Origin: Stieleria bergensis
GTDB lineage: Bacteria > Planctomycetota > Planctomycetia > Pirellulales > Pirellulaceae
Length of the DNA stretch: 64,000 bases
NCBI GenBank assembly: GCA_007745635.1
Contig: CP036272.1
Coordinates: forward strand, 2,632,063 to 2,696,062
Direction: 5' to 3'
Numbering within the stretch: the stretch's first letter is position 1; every line of letters starts with the position of its first letter. Below the pieces are notes generated by a model. That model was given only the letters and a program-made list of their open reading frames with translations, was not told the origin of the DNA and made no database searches. A program made the translations under genes and the position numbers. Shown piece after piece: positions 54,265 to 63,881 of the stretch.

Positions 54265-55827
54265 CTACCCAACTTTGCATGCATTATCTTCCGCTTGGCT
54301 CGAAGACTTCTCGTCGCTTTGGCTAAGCCGCACCTTGCCCGTTGTTGCATTCGCAATGCTGCTGAATTCACTGGCCCGCTCTTCACTGGAGATTTCTTCG
54401 TGGTATCGCTTATCTTCGTTAACGCTCCAAACATCATTATTTGTATCGTTAATCACATTTCCTGCTGCAATGATACCAGTGAGCATTGCATGGTCTTGAT
54501 TGTTGTATCGATGCAACCCATTGCGTCCGATTGTTTGCAAATTCTCAAAACCCTCAACGAACTCCCGCAGCACTTGTAAGTGTTCACGATAAGTGGCGTC
54601 GTACACAGGGTAAGATTTTTCAACACGGAACACACAACCATCAATGACGTCATCAACCTGCAACAATCCCAACTCCTTCATTTCCTGCTTTGCAAGTTCG
54701 ACAAGCTCATCGTCTTCCATATTCCAGATCGCGTCTCCTTCATTACAGAAGTATTCCAGCCCCAGACTACTTTTCCCTTTCTCGGGAACCATTTCCGAAC
54801 TCCAGTTTTTATAATTCTGTATTCGTCCAACTTTCACGTTCGCGTCATGAATGTAGATCCAGTTGTCGTCAAAGAGTTCCGCAACATCAATGATCAGACA
54901 AACGGTAAGAAAATCTCGGTAACGCAGTTTTTGGGCGGCTTGCCGCACGCTCTCCGGTGCCGGCGGGTCTAGCCTCAGGACGAGATCCGGCAATGGCATG
55001 CTCGAGATGAAATGAGATCCATCAAACCTAGCGATATGGGCAGATGGCTCACTCAGCGTCTCAACACTTTCGATCTTGGTTCCACTCCTATTAATTCGCG
55101 TTACATCGGAGTTTAGGCAGACTTTACTTCCCCTACTTGTGACCTCCGATGCTACAGTCTCCCACATCATTCCGGGACCTTTTTCGGGATACTTGAATGA
55201 TTCGATCAGGGTCTTGATGCCCTTATCTTTCTTTCCCAAAGCGGTTAACACAGCCGTCTTGAGCGATAGGCCTTTAATTCGCTGCGCAGCCCAGTCGGCA
55301 CTCAATTCACTGCAACTGATCCCCCACACCTTTTCCGTGTAAGACTCAAAGAAAATTTTAAAAAGTCGTTTGCCGAACCGATTTGTGACCCATTGCTCGA
55401 ACGTCTTTTCTTCCTTGTAGGGAAATGCCTTCCAACGCAGGCAACTTGCCATAATCGTGCAAGATTCGATCACCCCGAGTTTGCGAAAAGCGTTTAACGC
55501 TCGCAGGGGATAATCAAAGAATTTGCGGCGGTAGTAGATACGTGACTTCCGCTGTCGAACAAGGAACCGATCGGCAAGCAACTTCTCCCAAAATTCATTC
55601 ACGGCGTCCGACTTGGAGAAGAAACGATGCCCTCCCATATCAAACAAAAAACCTTTATACGACTCAGTTCGCGCAATGCCTCCAACGATCGAGTGTTTTT
55701 CAAGCACTGTCACCTCTATGTCAGCGTCAGCCAGTAGAAAAGCGGCAGTCAATCCCGACGGCCCACCACCGACAACAACTACCTCTTTCGTATCCGCAGA
55801 ATCCATATTAGCTATCTTGCTCATCAA
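54265..55827 (-). CDS. FAD-dependent oxidoreductase, UDP-galactopyranose-mutase-like
   Basis: 520 residues. N-terminal Rossmann motif VVVVGGGPSGLTAAFLL...VTVLEK (GGGPSG at 20-25), FDMGGHRFFSK and YTEKVWGISCSEL are the landmarks of the flavoprotein group that includes UDP-galactopyranose mutases and related amine-oxidase-fold enzymes found in glycan clusters. IGRNGLHRYNNQDHAM near the C-terminus is typical. Start could be either of the two leading ATG codons or the third at residue 8. Product likely a nucleotide-sugar modification; not safe to name further. Confidence 0.75.
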   Translation of the reverse strand: MMSKIANMDSADTKEVVVVGGGPSGLTAAFLLADADIEVTVLEKHSIVGGIARTESYKGFLFDMGGHRFFSKSDAVNEFWEKLLADRFLVRQRKSRIYYRRKFFDYPLRALNAFRKLGVIESCTIMASCLRWKAFPYKEEKTFEQWVTNRFGKRLFKIFFESYTEKVWGISCSELSADWAAQRIKGLSLKTAVLTALGKKDKGIKTLIESFKYPEKGPGMMWETVASEVTSRGSKVCLNSDVTRINRSGTKIESVETLSEPSAHIARFDGSHFISSMPLPDLVLRLDPPAPESVRQAAQKLRYRDFLTVCLIIDVAELFDDNWIYIHDANVKVGRIQNYKNWSSEMVPEKGKSSLGLEYFCNEGDAIWNMEDDELVELAKQEMKELGLLQVDDVIDGCVFRVEKSYPVYDATYREHLQVLREFVEGFENLQTIGRNGLHRYNNQDHAMLTGIIAAGNVINDTNNDVWSVNEDKRYHEEISSEERASEFSSIANATTGKVRLSQSDEKSSSQAEDNACKVG

Positions 55828-56544
55828 CTCTCATGACCATCAGATAAAACATCTCTCATCCTTTTCGACGACATCTCAGCGTTTGTTTACAGATCCTAGC
55901 TCACGCAAACGTTGAACCATGGAGCTCAGGCCTAGACCCGCGCGCAATCCTACAAGGACGTAAAGCCCCGTAAAGCCCCCGAGGGCGCAAAGACAATTGC
56001 AGTCGCATTTACCCGTAAGAGCCCTGCTGTCAGTCTATTCCGCAAACCGGCCTTTGGAAGCAATTCCTTCGCTATTTGCAGTTCTTTTCATCGTGTTGCT
56101 CGACAATCAAGACCTAACCACTCTGCTAAAAAACGAAGCACCAACCTGAGACAAAGGGTCGCAAGCGACACTGTAAGAAACTGACCCACTGCCTCCTACT
56201 GAAGCTTTCTGGCAGACCATTGGTGCCCAAGCACCAACTTAAGGGCCATCAGCCTCCACTTACAGTCCGCTCAGGGACACGAAACACAAGCACCACTCAG
56301 CAGCCTCGTCACATCTCGCAACTGGGCAAACTCAAAGTGTCTTTGCGTACACGAGCATGTCCCTTGCCCGATACTTCCACCAGCCGCCCGAGCTTGCCTG
56401 CACAATCATGCCGAAGTTTGCGCAAAGGTGCCGTTGCCTAGGTAAGGGCCGGCAACACAAATTAAAAAATCTATGCCTTCGCACCTTCTCACAAGCTATT
56501 TGGTCATTAGAGTGAGACTCCGTGGCGCCTGACATTAGTTTGAT
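55828..56544. other. Divergent intergenic region, about 717 bp
   Basis: Separates the flavoprotein gene (minus) from the ABC exporter (plus). Short frames only, none supported. No clear promoter motif. Confidence 0.4.
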
Positions 56545-58374
56545 ATGAAATGCCCAAAAATGGCCGATCCCTCGCACCCTTACTTTTTATTGTTGCCCGT
56601 TCTTCGGCAACACTACCGGATCGTAGCCTTCTTCATTACTGTTACTCTTGGCTCACTGGCAATCGAGGGCTTAGGCGTGGGAGCGGTCGTTTCCATGCTG
56701 GATGCATGGGGTGAGGGTGGCTTTGCTGACAGCCTTCCAATTATCGGCGAGTTGCGACAGAAGGTAAACGCGTTAACACTAACCCACCGAGTACGACTCA
56801 TTGCGTCGGTTCTGCTCGGTATCGTTATTGCAGAGGCGACGCTTCGATACGCGAGGGAAATCCTCGCTCTCCGCCTCGCAGTGCGAGTTAATGCGGGCCT
56901 AAAATTGGCATTGACCGACCAGATTTACGACGTCTCACTTCGATACATCAACCGTCAGCCCGCGGCTCACCTGACCTCGTTATTACTGACCGAGACAGCG
57001 CGATCCGCCCAGCTACTGTGTCAACTTGCGCACATGGGATCATCGCTAGCAATCCTTGTGATGTACACGATTATCATGCTGGCTTTGTCTTGGAAGTTGA
57101 CGTTACTCGCTGGCTTTCTTCTCATCGTTTTTTCTTACCCCAGTCGCCTCCTCATCCCCACCTCAAAATTACACAGTACTGGCGGGAAGATCGTTGACAG
57201 CCAGAAACGCTTGCACGCGACCGCAGCCGAGAGTATTGCGACAATTAAACTTGCTCATCTGCATTCATTGGAAGAACACAACAAAGGAAAGATAAAACAG
57301 GCAACCGACGACTATTTGCATGAATGGTACGTTGGCGAGCAAAACATATGCCGAATGAAACCTCTGATGAGTGTCTTTGCGGTGCTTGGCTTGGTGTCGC
57401 TTTTAATCGCAGCGAGTTTTTTTGCGGAGAACGACAATGACTCATGGTTAGCCAACACTTCGATTTTCCTATTAATCGTATTTCGGCTGCTCGATCCTGC
57501 AACGCAACTGAATCGGAGCCACGCGCAATTTGCAAACTTCTTCCCGTCCTTTCTCTCCATACAACAGTTCCTTGAACGTGAGAACAAACCATACATAAAA
57601 AGCGGAAGTATCAAACTCGAAAACATGGAAAGTGGAATTCAGTTCGAGAATGTTTCGTTTTGGTATCCTGAGCAAAACGAAGCGGCACTGCGGAACCTTT
57701 CGTTTGAGATACCTTACGGTAAGAAAACTGCAATCGTCGGTGCTTCAGGATCTGGTAAGTCAACCATCATTAACCTGATCTCTCGCCTCTATGATCCGGA
57801 CGAGGGTTTGATCAGCGTTGACACGCTCGACCTGCGAGAACTGGACTTAGCCTCTTGGCGGCGAGACACCGCCGTTATCAGCCAAGAAAACCTGCTTTTT
57901 CACAGCAGCATCATGGACAATCTCAAGTACACACGCCCCGACGCGAGTGATGAAGAAGCATATGCTGCCGCGAAACTTGCTCAGATCCATGATTTCGTAG
58001 AACACTTGCCCAAGGGCTATCACACCGTGATCGGGGATCAAGGCATTCTTCTTTCCGGCGGCCAGCGTCAACGCCTGGCAATTGCCCGTGCACTTATTGC
58101 GGACCCAAAACTTCTGATCATGGATGAGGCAACCAGTGCATTGGATTCAGAGACGGAGCAATTAATACAGAAATCTGTCGATCTGTATTCAGAGGGCCGT
58201 ACCGCTGTCATATCTGCTCATCGTCTCTCAACCGTTCGTGATGCGGACAACATCGTCGTACTGTCACACGGAAAGATTGTGGAACAGGGAACTCACATGG
58301 AATTGATGGCATACCAAAGCCATTACAAAAAGTTGGTCCAAGCTCAAAATTCAGAAAATGCCCTACCCTTCTAA
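56545..58374 (+). CDS. ABC exporter, fused membrane and ATPase domains
   Basis: 609 residues of MsbA-like half-exporter type: about six membrane spans in residues 25-325, then the nucleotide-binding domain with Walker A GASGSGKST (near 396-404), signature LLSGGQRQRLAIARAL (near 501), Walker B LLIMDEATSALD (near 522) and the switch His in SAHRLST. Such proteins work as homodimers and flip lipids, lipid-linked glycans or peptides across the inner membrane. It is followed on the same strand, after 189 bp, by an HprK-like protein, which is compatible with export of a modified product. There is no N-terminal C39 peptidase domain, so peptide cleavage is not indicated. Confidence 0.88.
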   Translation: MKCPKMADPSHPYFLLLPVLRQHYRIVAFFITVTLGSLAIEGLGVGAVVSMLDAWGEGGFADSLPIIGELRQKVNALTLTHRVRLIASVLLGIVIAEATLRYAREILALRLAVRVNAGLKLALTDQIYDVSLRYINRQPAAHLTSLLLTETARSAQLLCQLAHMGSSLAILVMYTIIMLALSWKLTLLAGFLLIVFSYPSRLLIPTSKLHSTGGKIVDSQKRLHATAAESIATIKLAHLHSLEEHNKGKIKQATDDYLHEWYVGEQNICRMKPLMSVFAVLGLVSLLIAASFFAENDNDSWLANTSIFLLIVFRLLDPATQLNRSHAQFANFFPSFLSIQQFLERENKPYIKSGSIKLENMESGIQFENVSFWYPEQNEAALRNLSFEIPYGKKTAIVGASGSGKSTIINLISRLYDPDEGLISVDTLDLRELDLASWRRDTAVISQENLLFHSSIMDNLKYTRPDASDEEAYAAAKLAQIHDFVEHLPKGYHTVIGDQGILLSGGQRQRLAIARALIADPKLLIMDEATSALDSETEQLIQKSVDLYSEGRTAVISAHRLSTVRDADNIVVLSHGKIVEQGTHMELMAYQSHYKKLVQAQNSENALPF

Positions 58375-58563
58375 AACAGGCTTGATCTCAGCTGTACTTC
58401 TGTTTGGGGGCTTTTCTCCTGACAGGGGATCGAAGAGTACAAACATTGTTCACGCCTTTTAGCCCACTAACGCACACCCTTCGAGAACACGGTCACGTTA
58501 CGAGCACGCAGCCCGTCGAGTCCCCTGCACTAACCTCACCGCCGTTACCACCCAAATTCCCAA

Positions 58564-59604
58564 ATGAACCTTCATCCGCGATGCAAATGCTCTGATTTCT
58601 CCTTTCATGGGTATCATGTGCGACTCTGCTCGGACAATGCACAACGGATCTCGGATGTCCGAACTGACTTTTCCCACTTTCACATTCCAGAAACGCCTGA
58701 ATCGACGAAGCCCGATCTAGAGATACATTTTCACAATTTTTCAAGCCGTCCCCAGTTACCGAGACTCCCTGCGTCGCAACACACCCCGCGAAATGTCGTC
58801 TACCGTGACGATGCGACTTCTTACCTTGACTACAGTGGACGCGCCTTGGCAAAGATTTCAAACAGGGGAAGTCAAATTGACGTCTACTCAGACGACCGCC
58901 ACTTAGCACACGAAGCTGTTTACCTAACGATCCTCTCATACACGGGTGAATACTTTGACCGCACGGGGCGGACTCGAGTCCATGCGTTAGGCCTTGAAAC
59001 CGGCGGGCAAGCAGTTCTGCTAATGCTCCCTAGCTCGGGCGGAAAAACAACAATGGCACTCAAGATGCTGCAAGTGGATGGCGTCAGGCTCCTTTCTGAA
59101 GACTCCCCACTCATGACGCGAAATGGCGTAATTGAGCCATTCCCAATTCGTATTGGTGTGCGACCGGGGACAGCAGTTCCCGACATCCCGTCCGCTCTTC
59201 AACTGGACATTGAGCGTATGGAATTTGGCCCAAAGAAACTGATCGACATCGAAGCCTTTCACGACAGGATTTCGGGACCTGTGCCAATTTGCGCAATCCT
59301 CTTGGGAACACGTTTTTCGTCCGGTGAATCACGCATCATGAAAGTGAGCCGCCACAAAGCGTTAAGACCGCTGATCTCGGATGCCGTTGTCGGCTTGGGG
59401 CTGTACCAAGGCGTCGAATTTGTCCTTCAAAGTTCTGCACTGGAACTGCTCGGCAAGGGCAGACTCGCGTTCGCGCGTTTGCGGAACAGCCTTGGCGTCC
59501 TGCGGCGTGCGGACGTCTACCGCTTTGAGATGGGCACTGATATTGAGCAAACCGCGAATACGCTTGAAACATTTCTAAAGCAGATTCCACCGAAAACTGA
59601 ATGA
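58564..59604 (+). CDS. HPr-kinase-like P-loop protein
   Basis: 346 residues. A P-loop sits at about 156-166 (LMLPSSGGKTTMALKML, i.e. SSGGKT), with a preceding beta-rich N-terminal half, DGVRLLSEDSPLMTRNGVIEPFPI and RIGVRPGT after it, the pattern of HprK-type kinases that have lost the CTD used in sugar control. In other bacteria such proteins phosphorylate peptides (lasso clusters) or act beside glycosyltransferases. No PqqD-, cyclase- or precursor gene was found near it. Specificity unknown. Confidence 0.65.
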   Translation: MNLHPRCKCSDFSFHGYHVRLCSDNAQRISDVRTDFSHFHIPETPESTKPDLEIHFHNFSSRPQLPRLPASQHTPRNVVYRDDATSYLDYSGRALAKISNRGSQIDVYSDDRHLAHEAVYLTILSYTGEYFDRTGRTRVHALGLETGGQAVLLMLPSSGGKTTMALKMLQVDGVRLLSEDSPLMTRNGVIEPFPIRIGVRPGTAVPDIPSALQLDIERMEFGPKKLIDIEAFHDRISGPVPICAILLGTRFSSGESRIMKVSRHKALRPLISDAVVGLGLYQGVEFVLQSSALELLGKGRLAFARLRNSLGVLRRADVYRFEMGTDIEQTANTLETFLKQIPPKTE

Positions 59605-59998
59605 AGAAGATTCCTTAGCCAAGACTTAGTCAATCATCGTCTAGCAGCGCTACCGATGCCCAGCATCCACGCCGATGAATCGGACCGGATGCCGAACCCG
59701 CGCATGTGGTTCCGACGGTTTTCGGTGACAGTTTGAACTAGTTGTGTGTGGTACTTTGCACTTGCATCAAAAGGATCGAAAGAGCTGATTTGTCTGCGTC
59801 CGAGTCGGTTCGCCCCCCGACTTCACGATTAGTTACGTTTTCTTGAGGGGGGCTATTTGCCGAGCAGATTTACAACCAGCCTGCTGCGTAACAGCGAATC
59901 ATGAAAGCCACACGCAAACTCGTACTTTAATAATTTGGCCGCTTCGTTTTTTTGATAGAGCAACAGTCTTTCTGTAAATTCGTCCAGTCGGTTCCGGT
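59605..59998. other. Intergenic region, 394 bp, with inverted G/C repeat
   Basis: GCCCCCC (59812-59818) and GGGGGGC (59847-59853) form a 7-bp inverted repeat with a 28-base spacer. The right arm is close to the 3' side of the IS256 transposase and may belong to that element's end or be a terminator for the HprK-like gene. Otherwise nothing supported. Confidence 0.4.
59812..59853. repeat. GCCCCCC/GGGGGGC inverted repeat
   Basis: Seven-base arms, 28-base loop. Could be terminator-like or part of the IS256 end; no T-run. Confidence 0.3.
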
Positions 59999-61087
59999 TT
60001 AGTTTTGGAATGTGAGGTATCTCATTCCGGTTTCCCAATCGTCACTGAGTTCTACGAGAACAGCGGTGACGAGTCTTAGCAGGGAAGATTCATTGGGGAA
60101 CAGTGTCGCGACTCGAGTGCGACGTTTCAGTTCCCTGGTTTGTCGTTCAAGCATGTTGGTTGTTCGCATCCGTTTGCGGTGCTCGCTTGGGATGCCGAAG
60201 ACCGCTAGGCCCTCAGGAATATTTGCTTCTGCCCACGAAGCAAGCTTTGGCGCTTTTAGTTGGTAGCGACCGACGAAGCGAGTCAGTTCTTCCGCTGCGT
60301 GGTGCGGGTCGGTTGCACTGAAAATGTTCCGAATATCATCAGCGACTCGCTTTCGCATTTCGACTTTGGGGGTGTGATGCATCGCGTTTTGGGCCAGGTG
60401 AAACTGACAACGCTGCCAGGGAACACCTGAGAAAGTCGCTTGGCGAGCTGCCTTAAGTCCTTCGTGTGCATCACTAACGATCAGCTTTACTCCGTGCAGG
60501 CCGCGCTGCTTGAGTGATGTAAGAAACTCACGCCAATGCACTTCTGCTTCGGAGAGTGACACACTCACGCCCAAAACGCTGCGATGGCCACTTGGTTGGA
60601 TACCGATCGCGATCAACACTGCACAGTCGCGTACACTTCCTGCCACGCGGACTTTCTCGTAGCGAGCATCGACGATGAGATATTCGATCTTATCGAGAGG
60701 GCGATTTCGCCAGATTTCGAGTTCTTCATCAAGCAACTTTGCGGCGCGGCTGACCTGGGTGCTGGTCACGTCCAGGCCACACAGCTCGGATGTGATTTTG
60801 GCGACTTTTCGCGTGGAAACGCCTTGGACATACATTTCTGCGACGGCAAGTTTCAGAGCTTTTTCACTTCGTTCTCCGCGTTCCAGAGCAGATGGATAGA
60901 AATCTCCATCTCGGGTTTGAGGAACTTTCAGCTCAAGCTTGCCGAGTCGCGATTCAACGGTTTTCGCCTTGAATCCATTGGAATAGGTACGACGTTGGTC
61001 GGTTCGCTCGTAGGGTTCAGCGCCGAGGTGCTCGGTGCGTTCAATCTTCATGGCTTCGTTGAAGAGAATTTGCATCGCGTTGGCCAT
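59999..61087 (-). CDS. IS256-family (mutator) transposase
   Basis: 362 residues of the RNase H-fold mutator transposase. Visible motifs: GAEPYERTDQRRTYSNGFK, FYPSALERGERSEKALKLAV, EMYVQGVSTRKVAKITSELCG, catalytic D140 (YLIVDARYEKVR), D206 (LIVSDAHEGL), HWREFLTSLKQRGL and E314 (TNMLERQTRELKRRTR). Members of this branch usually carry about 40 more N-terminal residues, so the 5' end may be truncated or the true start lies in the preceding open frame; the ATG at 61087 is embedded in the end of the interrupted methylase. No stop codon damages it. Confidence 0.85.
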   Translation of the reverse strand: MANAMQILFNEAMKIERTEHLGAEPYERTDQRRTYSNGFKAKTVESRLGKLELKVPQTRDGDFYPSALERGERSEKALKLAVAEMYVQGVSTRKVAKITSELCGLDVTSTQVSRAAKLLDEELEIWRNRPLDKIEYLIVDARYEKVRVAGSVRDCAVLIAIGIQPSGHRSVLGVSVSLSEAEVHWREFLTSLKQRGLHGVKLIVSDAHEGLKAARQATFSGVPWQRCQFHLAQNAMHHTPKVEMRKRVADDIRNIFSATDPHHAAEELTRFVGRYQLKAPKLASWAEANIPEGLAVFGIPSEHRKRMRTTNMLERQTRELKRRTRVATLFPNESSLLRLVTAVLVELSDDWETGMRYLTFQN

Positions 61088-61746
61088 TCCTTCTTGCCAT
61101 TGCTGGCAAAAGAACTGTTTCCCGCGGCGATCGCATTTTTGCTGCGAGGCTCAACCTTCACATTATAAGGCGGATCTGTATTCACAAGATGGATCTTCGC
61201 GCCATCAAGAAGCCGGTCCACGTCCTCAGCGTTTGACGAGTCACCGCACAGCAAGCGATGCTCACCAAGAATCCATAAGTCACCGGGCTGCGTTACCGGA
61301 TCGTCTGGCGGCTCAGGCACATCCTCAGGATCGGTTAGACCTGCCTGGAGCTCCGGGTCGAGCAGTTTAGCTAGTTCGTTTGCATTGAACCCCAGAAGCT
61401 CAATGTCGTAACCATCCGACTGCAAGCCACCAAGCTCAATGGGCAGTAAGTCAAAGTCCCATTCTGAAAGCTCGCCAGTTTTGTTATCCGCAATGCGATA
61501 GGCTTTGATCTGCTGATCACTGAGGTCCTTCGCGACATGAACAGGTACTTTCTCGAGTCCCAGCTTCACCGCTGCCTTGTACCGCGTATGTCCACAGATG
61601 ATGACACCCTCGACATCAACAACCAGCGGCTGTCGAAAACCATATTCGGTGATCGATAAAGCTACCGAGTCCACAGCTTTGTCATTGGTACGCGGATTGG
61701 CGTCGTAAGGATGGACGTTAGCGATGGAGCGTAATTCCGTTTGCAT
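61048..61746 (-). pseudogene. ParB/Srx-domain DNA methylase, truncated by the IS256 element
   Basis: From the ATG at 61746 (MQTELRSIANVHPYDANPR) a ParB/Sulfiredoxin-like nuclease fold is seen (residues 1-100, GFRQPLVVDVEGVIICGHTR and ADNKTGELSEWDFD), then the methylase N-terminus GDLWILGEHRLLCGDSS and VNTDPPYNV (catalytic DPPY motif). At NAIAAGNSSF the family sequence stops: the remaining frame (FASNGKKEWPTRC) is read out of frame over the transposase start, so the junction lies near 61090-61115. Such ParB-methylase fusions are typical of phages and integrative elements. Only about 220 of the expected 400 or more residues are left. Confidence 0.75.
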
Positions 61747-62551
61747 GGTTTCTTCCGTGATAGAACTGTAGGGCTTGTTCAAAAAGAGATGGCTTCGATG
61801 CGGGCTGCGTGTCTCCAACTGAAAGACTTCTCCGTGGTCTCTGGAGGCCCACGCTGCGTGTGTGATTGTGCCCCACGGACTAAAACAAACTCTGAGTAAC
61901 AAGGTGGCCGTTCCGTGTGCCCATAAAGGCGACATTTGCGTCGGTAGGGCCCATGGTTGGCGCGAAATCTTCCACTAACTTGCATTGGCGCGATTGACGC
62001 CCATGAGCCAGGTAGATGGCGTGATTTGCGCCATTGCTTTGGCAATGGGATAACCGTTGATGCTGCCCTGGCTTTGTCCACAGGTTGGTTGCTGCCGTTG
62101 CATCCATCACCGCCGAATGCACAGCTGCTGGGTGCCCCCGATTGATGGGTAGCGAGCCAGTCAAATTCGACGGGATCTAACTGACCTTGTGCGGACGTTG
62201 TGAACGTTGCGTACGTTTGTCCTAGTAGATCCTTATAGGGGTAAATGTGTGACAGATACCCTCTGGTTGTCAACGATAACCATTTAACGTCTGCAACGTC
62301 TGTAGCAAGCAATAAAATACTGGAAATAACGGGCTGAAACCGCCGCGGACGTTTGGGAGTCCAACGTCCGCAAACGTTCGCATGCATGCTCAACGTCTGC
62401 AAACTATTTTCGTGAAAGTTAGTGTACAGTCTCATATTCTTTCGTCAGGTGACTCAACAAGTAAAAAGGGTGTGGAAGACGGTCATTTAAAGCCCAGAAA
62501 TCTGCAGACGTTGCAGACCTTGGTATCCAAGGTGCGCAGACGTGTTTGCGA
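61747..62551. other. 805-bp spacer with GCRGACGTTK-like repeats
   Basis: No supported gene: a 218-residue minus-strand frame (61779-62435) has no motif. From 62190 to 62551 about ten copies of GC(A/G)GACGTT(T/G) or its complement appear, in both orientations (62192-62216, 62284-62306, 62343-62380, 62390, 62503, 62534), including the near-perfect inverted repeat 62346-62371. Beside an ATPase and ParB-methylase fragment this looks like an iteron-type origin or an operator array of a mobile element. Confidence 0.45.
62346..62371. repeat. GCGGACGTT/AACGTCCGC inverted repeat
   Basis: Nine-base perfect arms around an 8-base centre, inside the repeat cluster. Could be a hairpin or a protein-binding palindrome. 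Confidence 0.4.
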
Positions 62552-63880
62552 CTATGGAGCGTCTTCAATAGCTACTCGATAAGAGGTCAAACGGCCGTCT
62601 GATTGGCGTCTGAAGCTGGCAGTTCTGTGTTCGCCGATATTGAATCGATCATTGACAAATCGGCCCGCCAGGATGCCCATACGTGTGCTCCTTGACCTCG
62701 GTGTGCCCTCACCAATATCTTCGCGTAGTAACCCTTCTGAGATCGCCAGATCCACTAATTCAGAAGACGTCCACAACCCTTGTGGATGGTCTGCAAGGAT
62801 AGTCACAAGCTCATCGAATTCACGACGGGTGTCATCCATCTCTGTAGCTGCCTCCTCGGCGTTTTCCATAAAGTCGGGATTGTTATTGGCACATAGTATT
62901 CCACCGACGATGTTGCCCCAGCCACGCTTATTGAAACGGGTGTGCACTTCGGCAAGCGGCATGCCAGACAACTTCCAGCGTTCGACCATGTTGACGAGTT
63001 CACCGAGAATCTGAACGCGATGCTCCTGGACATAGCCTTCGGGATCATTCATCGAGAATGCACGACGTCTTGGATCGCCTTCGTGATGAAGATTGATGAT
63101 GACCGAGCGAGTGATCAGGTCTCGGCTTACGTCAGGAGAGTTGGCTGTAATGCAGAACTGATGTGAATTCTCTGCTCTGATTTCTTGTGAAAAGCCAAGA
63201 AGCCGAAACGATAGAATCGGGTCGGTAATGGATCGCTCGAGACAAGCGGAGTCGATCTTGTTGCGTTTGCCACGGGCTTTTGCATTGTCAATCACAATCG
63301 TGGTCACACCGCGGCGCACGATAGCCCCAAGACGCTTTTCAAATTCTTCATCGTTAGCGTTATAAGATGCTGTTTCAACGGGCTGTCCATCACGCAAGAT
63401 AGCAAGGATCTGTGCGAGAATGGATTTCCCTAACTCCGGCTGATTGCCATTGAATAAGGCGGCTGGCTTGGAACCCAAGAAGCGTGATACCAGAAGACCA
63501 GTGAGTAGGATCCCGATGTAATTGGTGCGGTCTGCAGGCTCCTTCCAACAAAAATCCAGCAGCAATTTATCCAAATGCTTCGTGCCTTCGATGGGTTTGA
63601 TTTCCGGTCCAGCGTAATAGAATCCGGACTCTTCATCGTAACCTGGCTTAAGTAGTCTCCAATCGTCGGTGTAGATCGGGCTGTGGCTGTATAGCTTTAC
63701 CGTGGGCAGCCTTTCACGCTGCGTAGCATTATTAAGCCAAGTGTTTGCGTAGATAGGCGACAGAGGCTTGTATTCGGCTCCCTCGTGCGAGATGTACTTA
63801 AACTCGACGTGCTGATTGAGTAAGCCTGTAAGCTCGGCAGAAGAGAGCACGGGGTCGATGTTCTCATTGCGGATCACCAC
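62552..63880 (-). CDS. P-loop ATPase of phage/plasmid replication type, N-terminus cut by an IS
   Basis: 442 residues from a GTG at 63880 that lies 2 bases from the end of an IS, so the natural start was almost certainly further upstream and lost. Walker A-like GNQPELGKS (145-153), Walker B TTIVIDNAK (about 194-200), FCITANSPDVSRDLITRS with an asparagine/arginine sensor, and a C-terminal winged-helix-like segment (WTSSELVDLAISEGLL). The arrangement resembles D5/SF3-type helicase-ATPases linked to primases in phages and integrative elements. Missing N-terminal part would have held a primase domain; this is inferred. Confidence 0.6.
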   Translation of the reverse strand: MVIRNENIDPVLSSAELTGLLNQHVEFKYISHEGAEYKPLSPIYANTWLNNATQRERLPTVKLYSHSPIYTDDWRLLKPGYDEESGFYYAGPEIKPIEGTKHLDKLLLDFCWKEPADRTNYIGILLTGLLVSRFLGSKPAALFNGNQPELGKSILAQILAILRDGQPVETASYNANDEEFEKRLGAIVRRGVTTIVIDNAKARGKRNKIDSACLERSITDPILSFRLLGFSQEIRAENSHQFCITANSPDVSRDLITRSVIINLHHEGDPRRRAFSMNDPEGYVQEHRVQILGELVNMVERWKLSGMPLAEVHTRFNKRGWGNIVGGILCANNNPDFMENAEEAATEMDDTRREFDELVTILADHPQGLWTSSELVDLAISEGLLREDIGEGTPRSRSTRMGILAGRFVNDRFNIGEHRTASFRRQSDGRLTSYRVAIEDAP

Positions 63881-63881
63881 G

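Noticed and set aside
48314..59604. Lasso-peptide biosynthetic cluster
   Set aside because: HprK-like kinase, nucleotidyltransferase and ABC exporter fit, but no asparagine-synthetase-like cyclase, PqqD-like or transglutaminase-like gene and no precursor are visible.
61779..62435. 218-residue minus-strand frame upstream of the ParB-methylase
   Set aside because: No motif, low-complexity composition, and it runs across the GCRGACGTTK repeat cluster.
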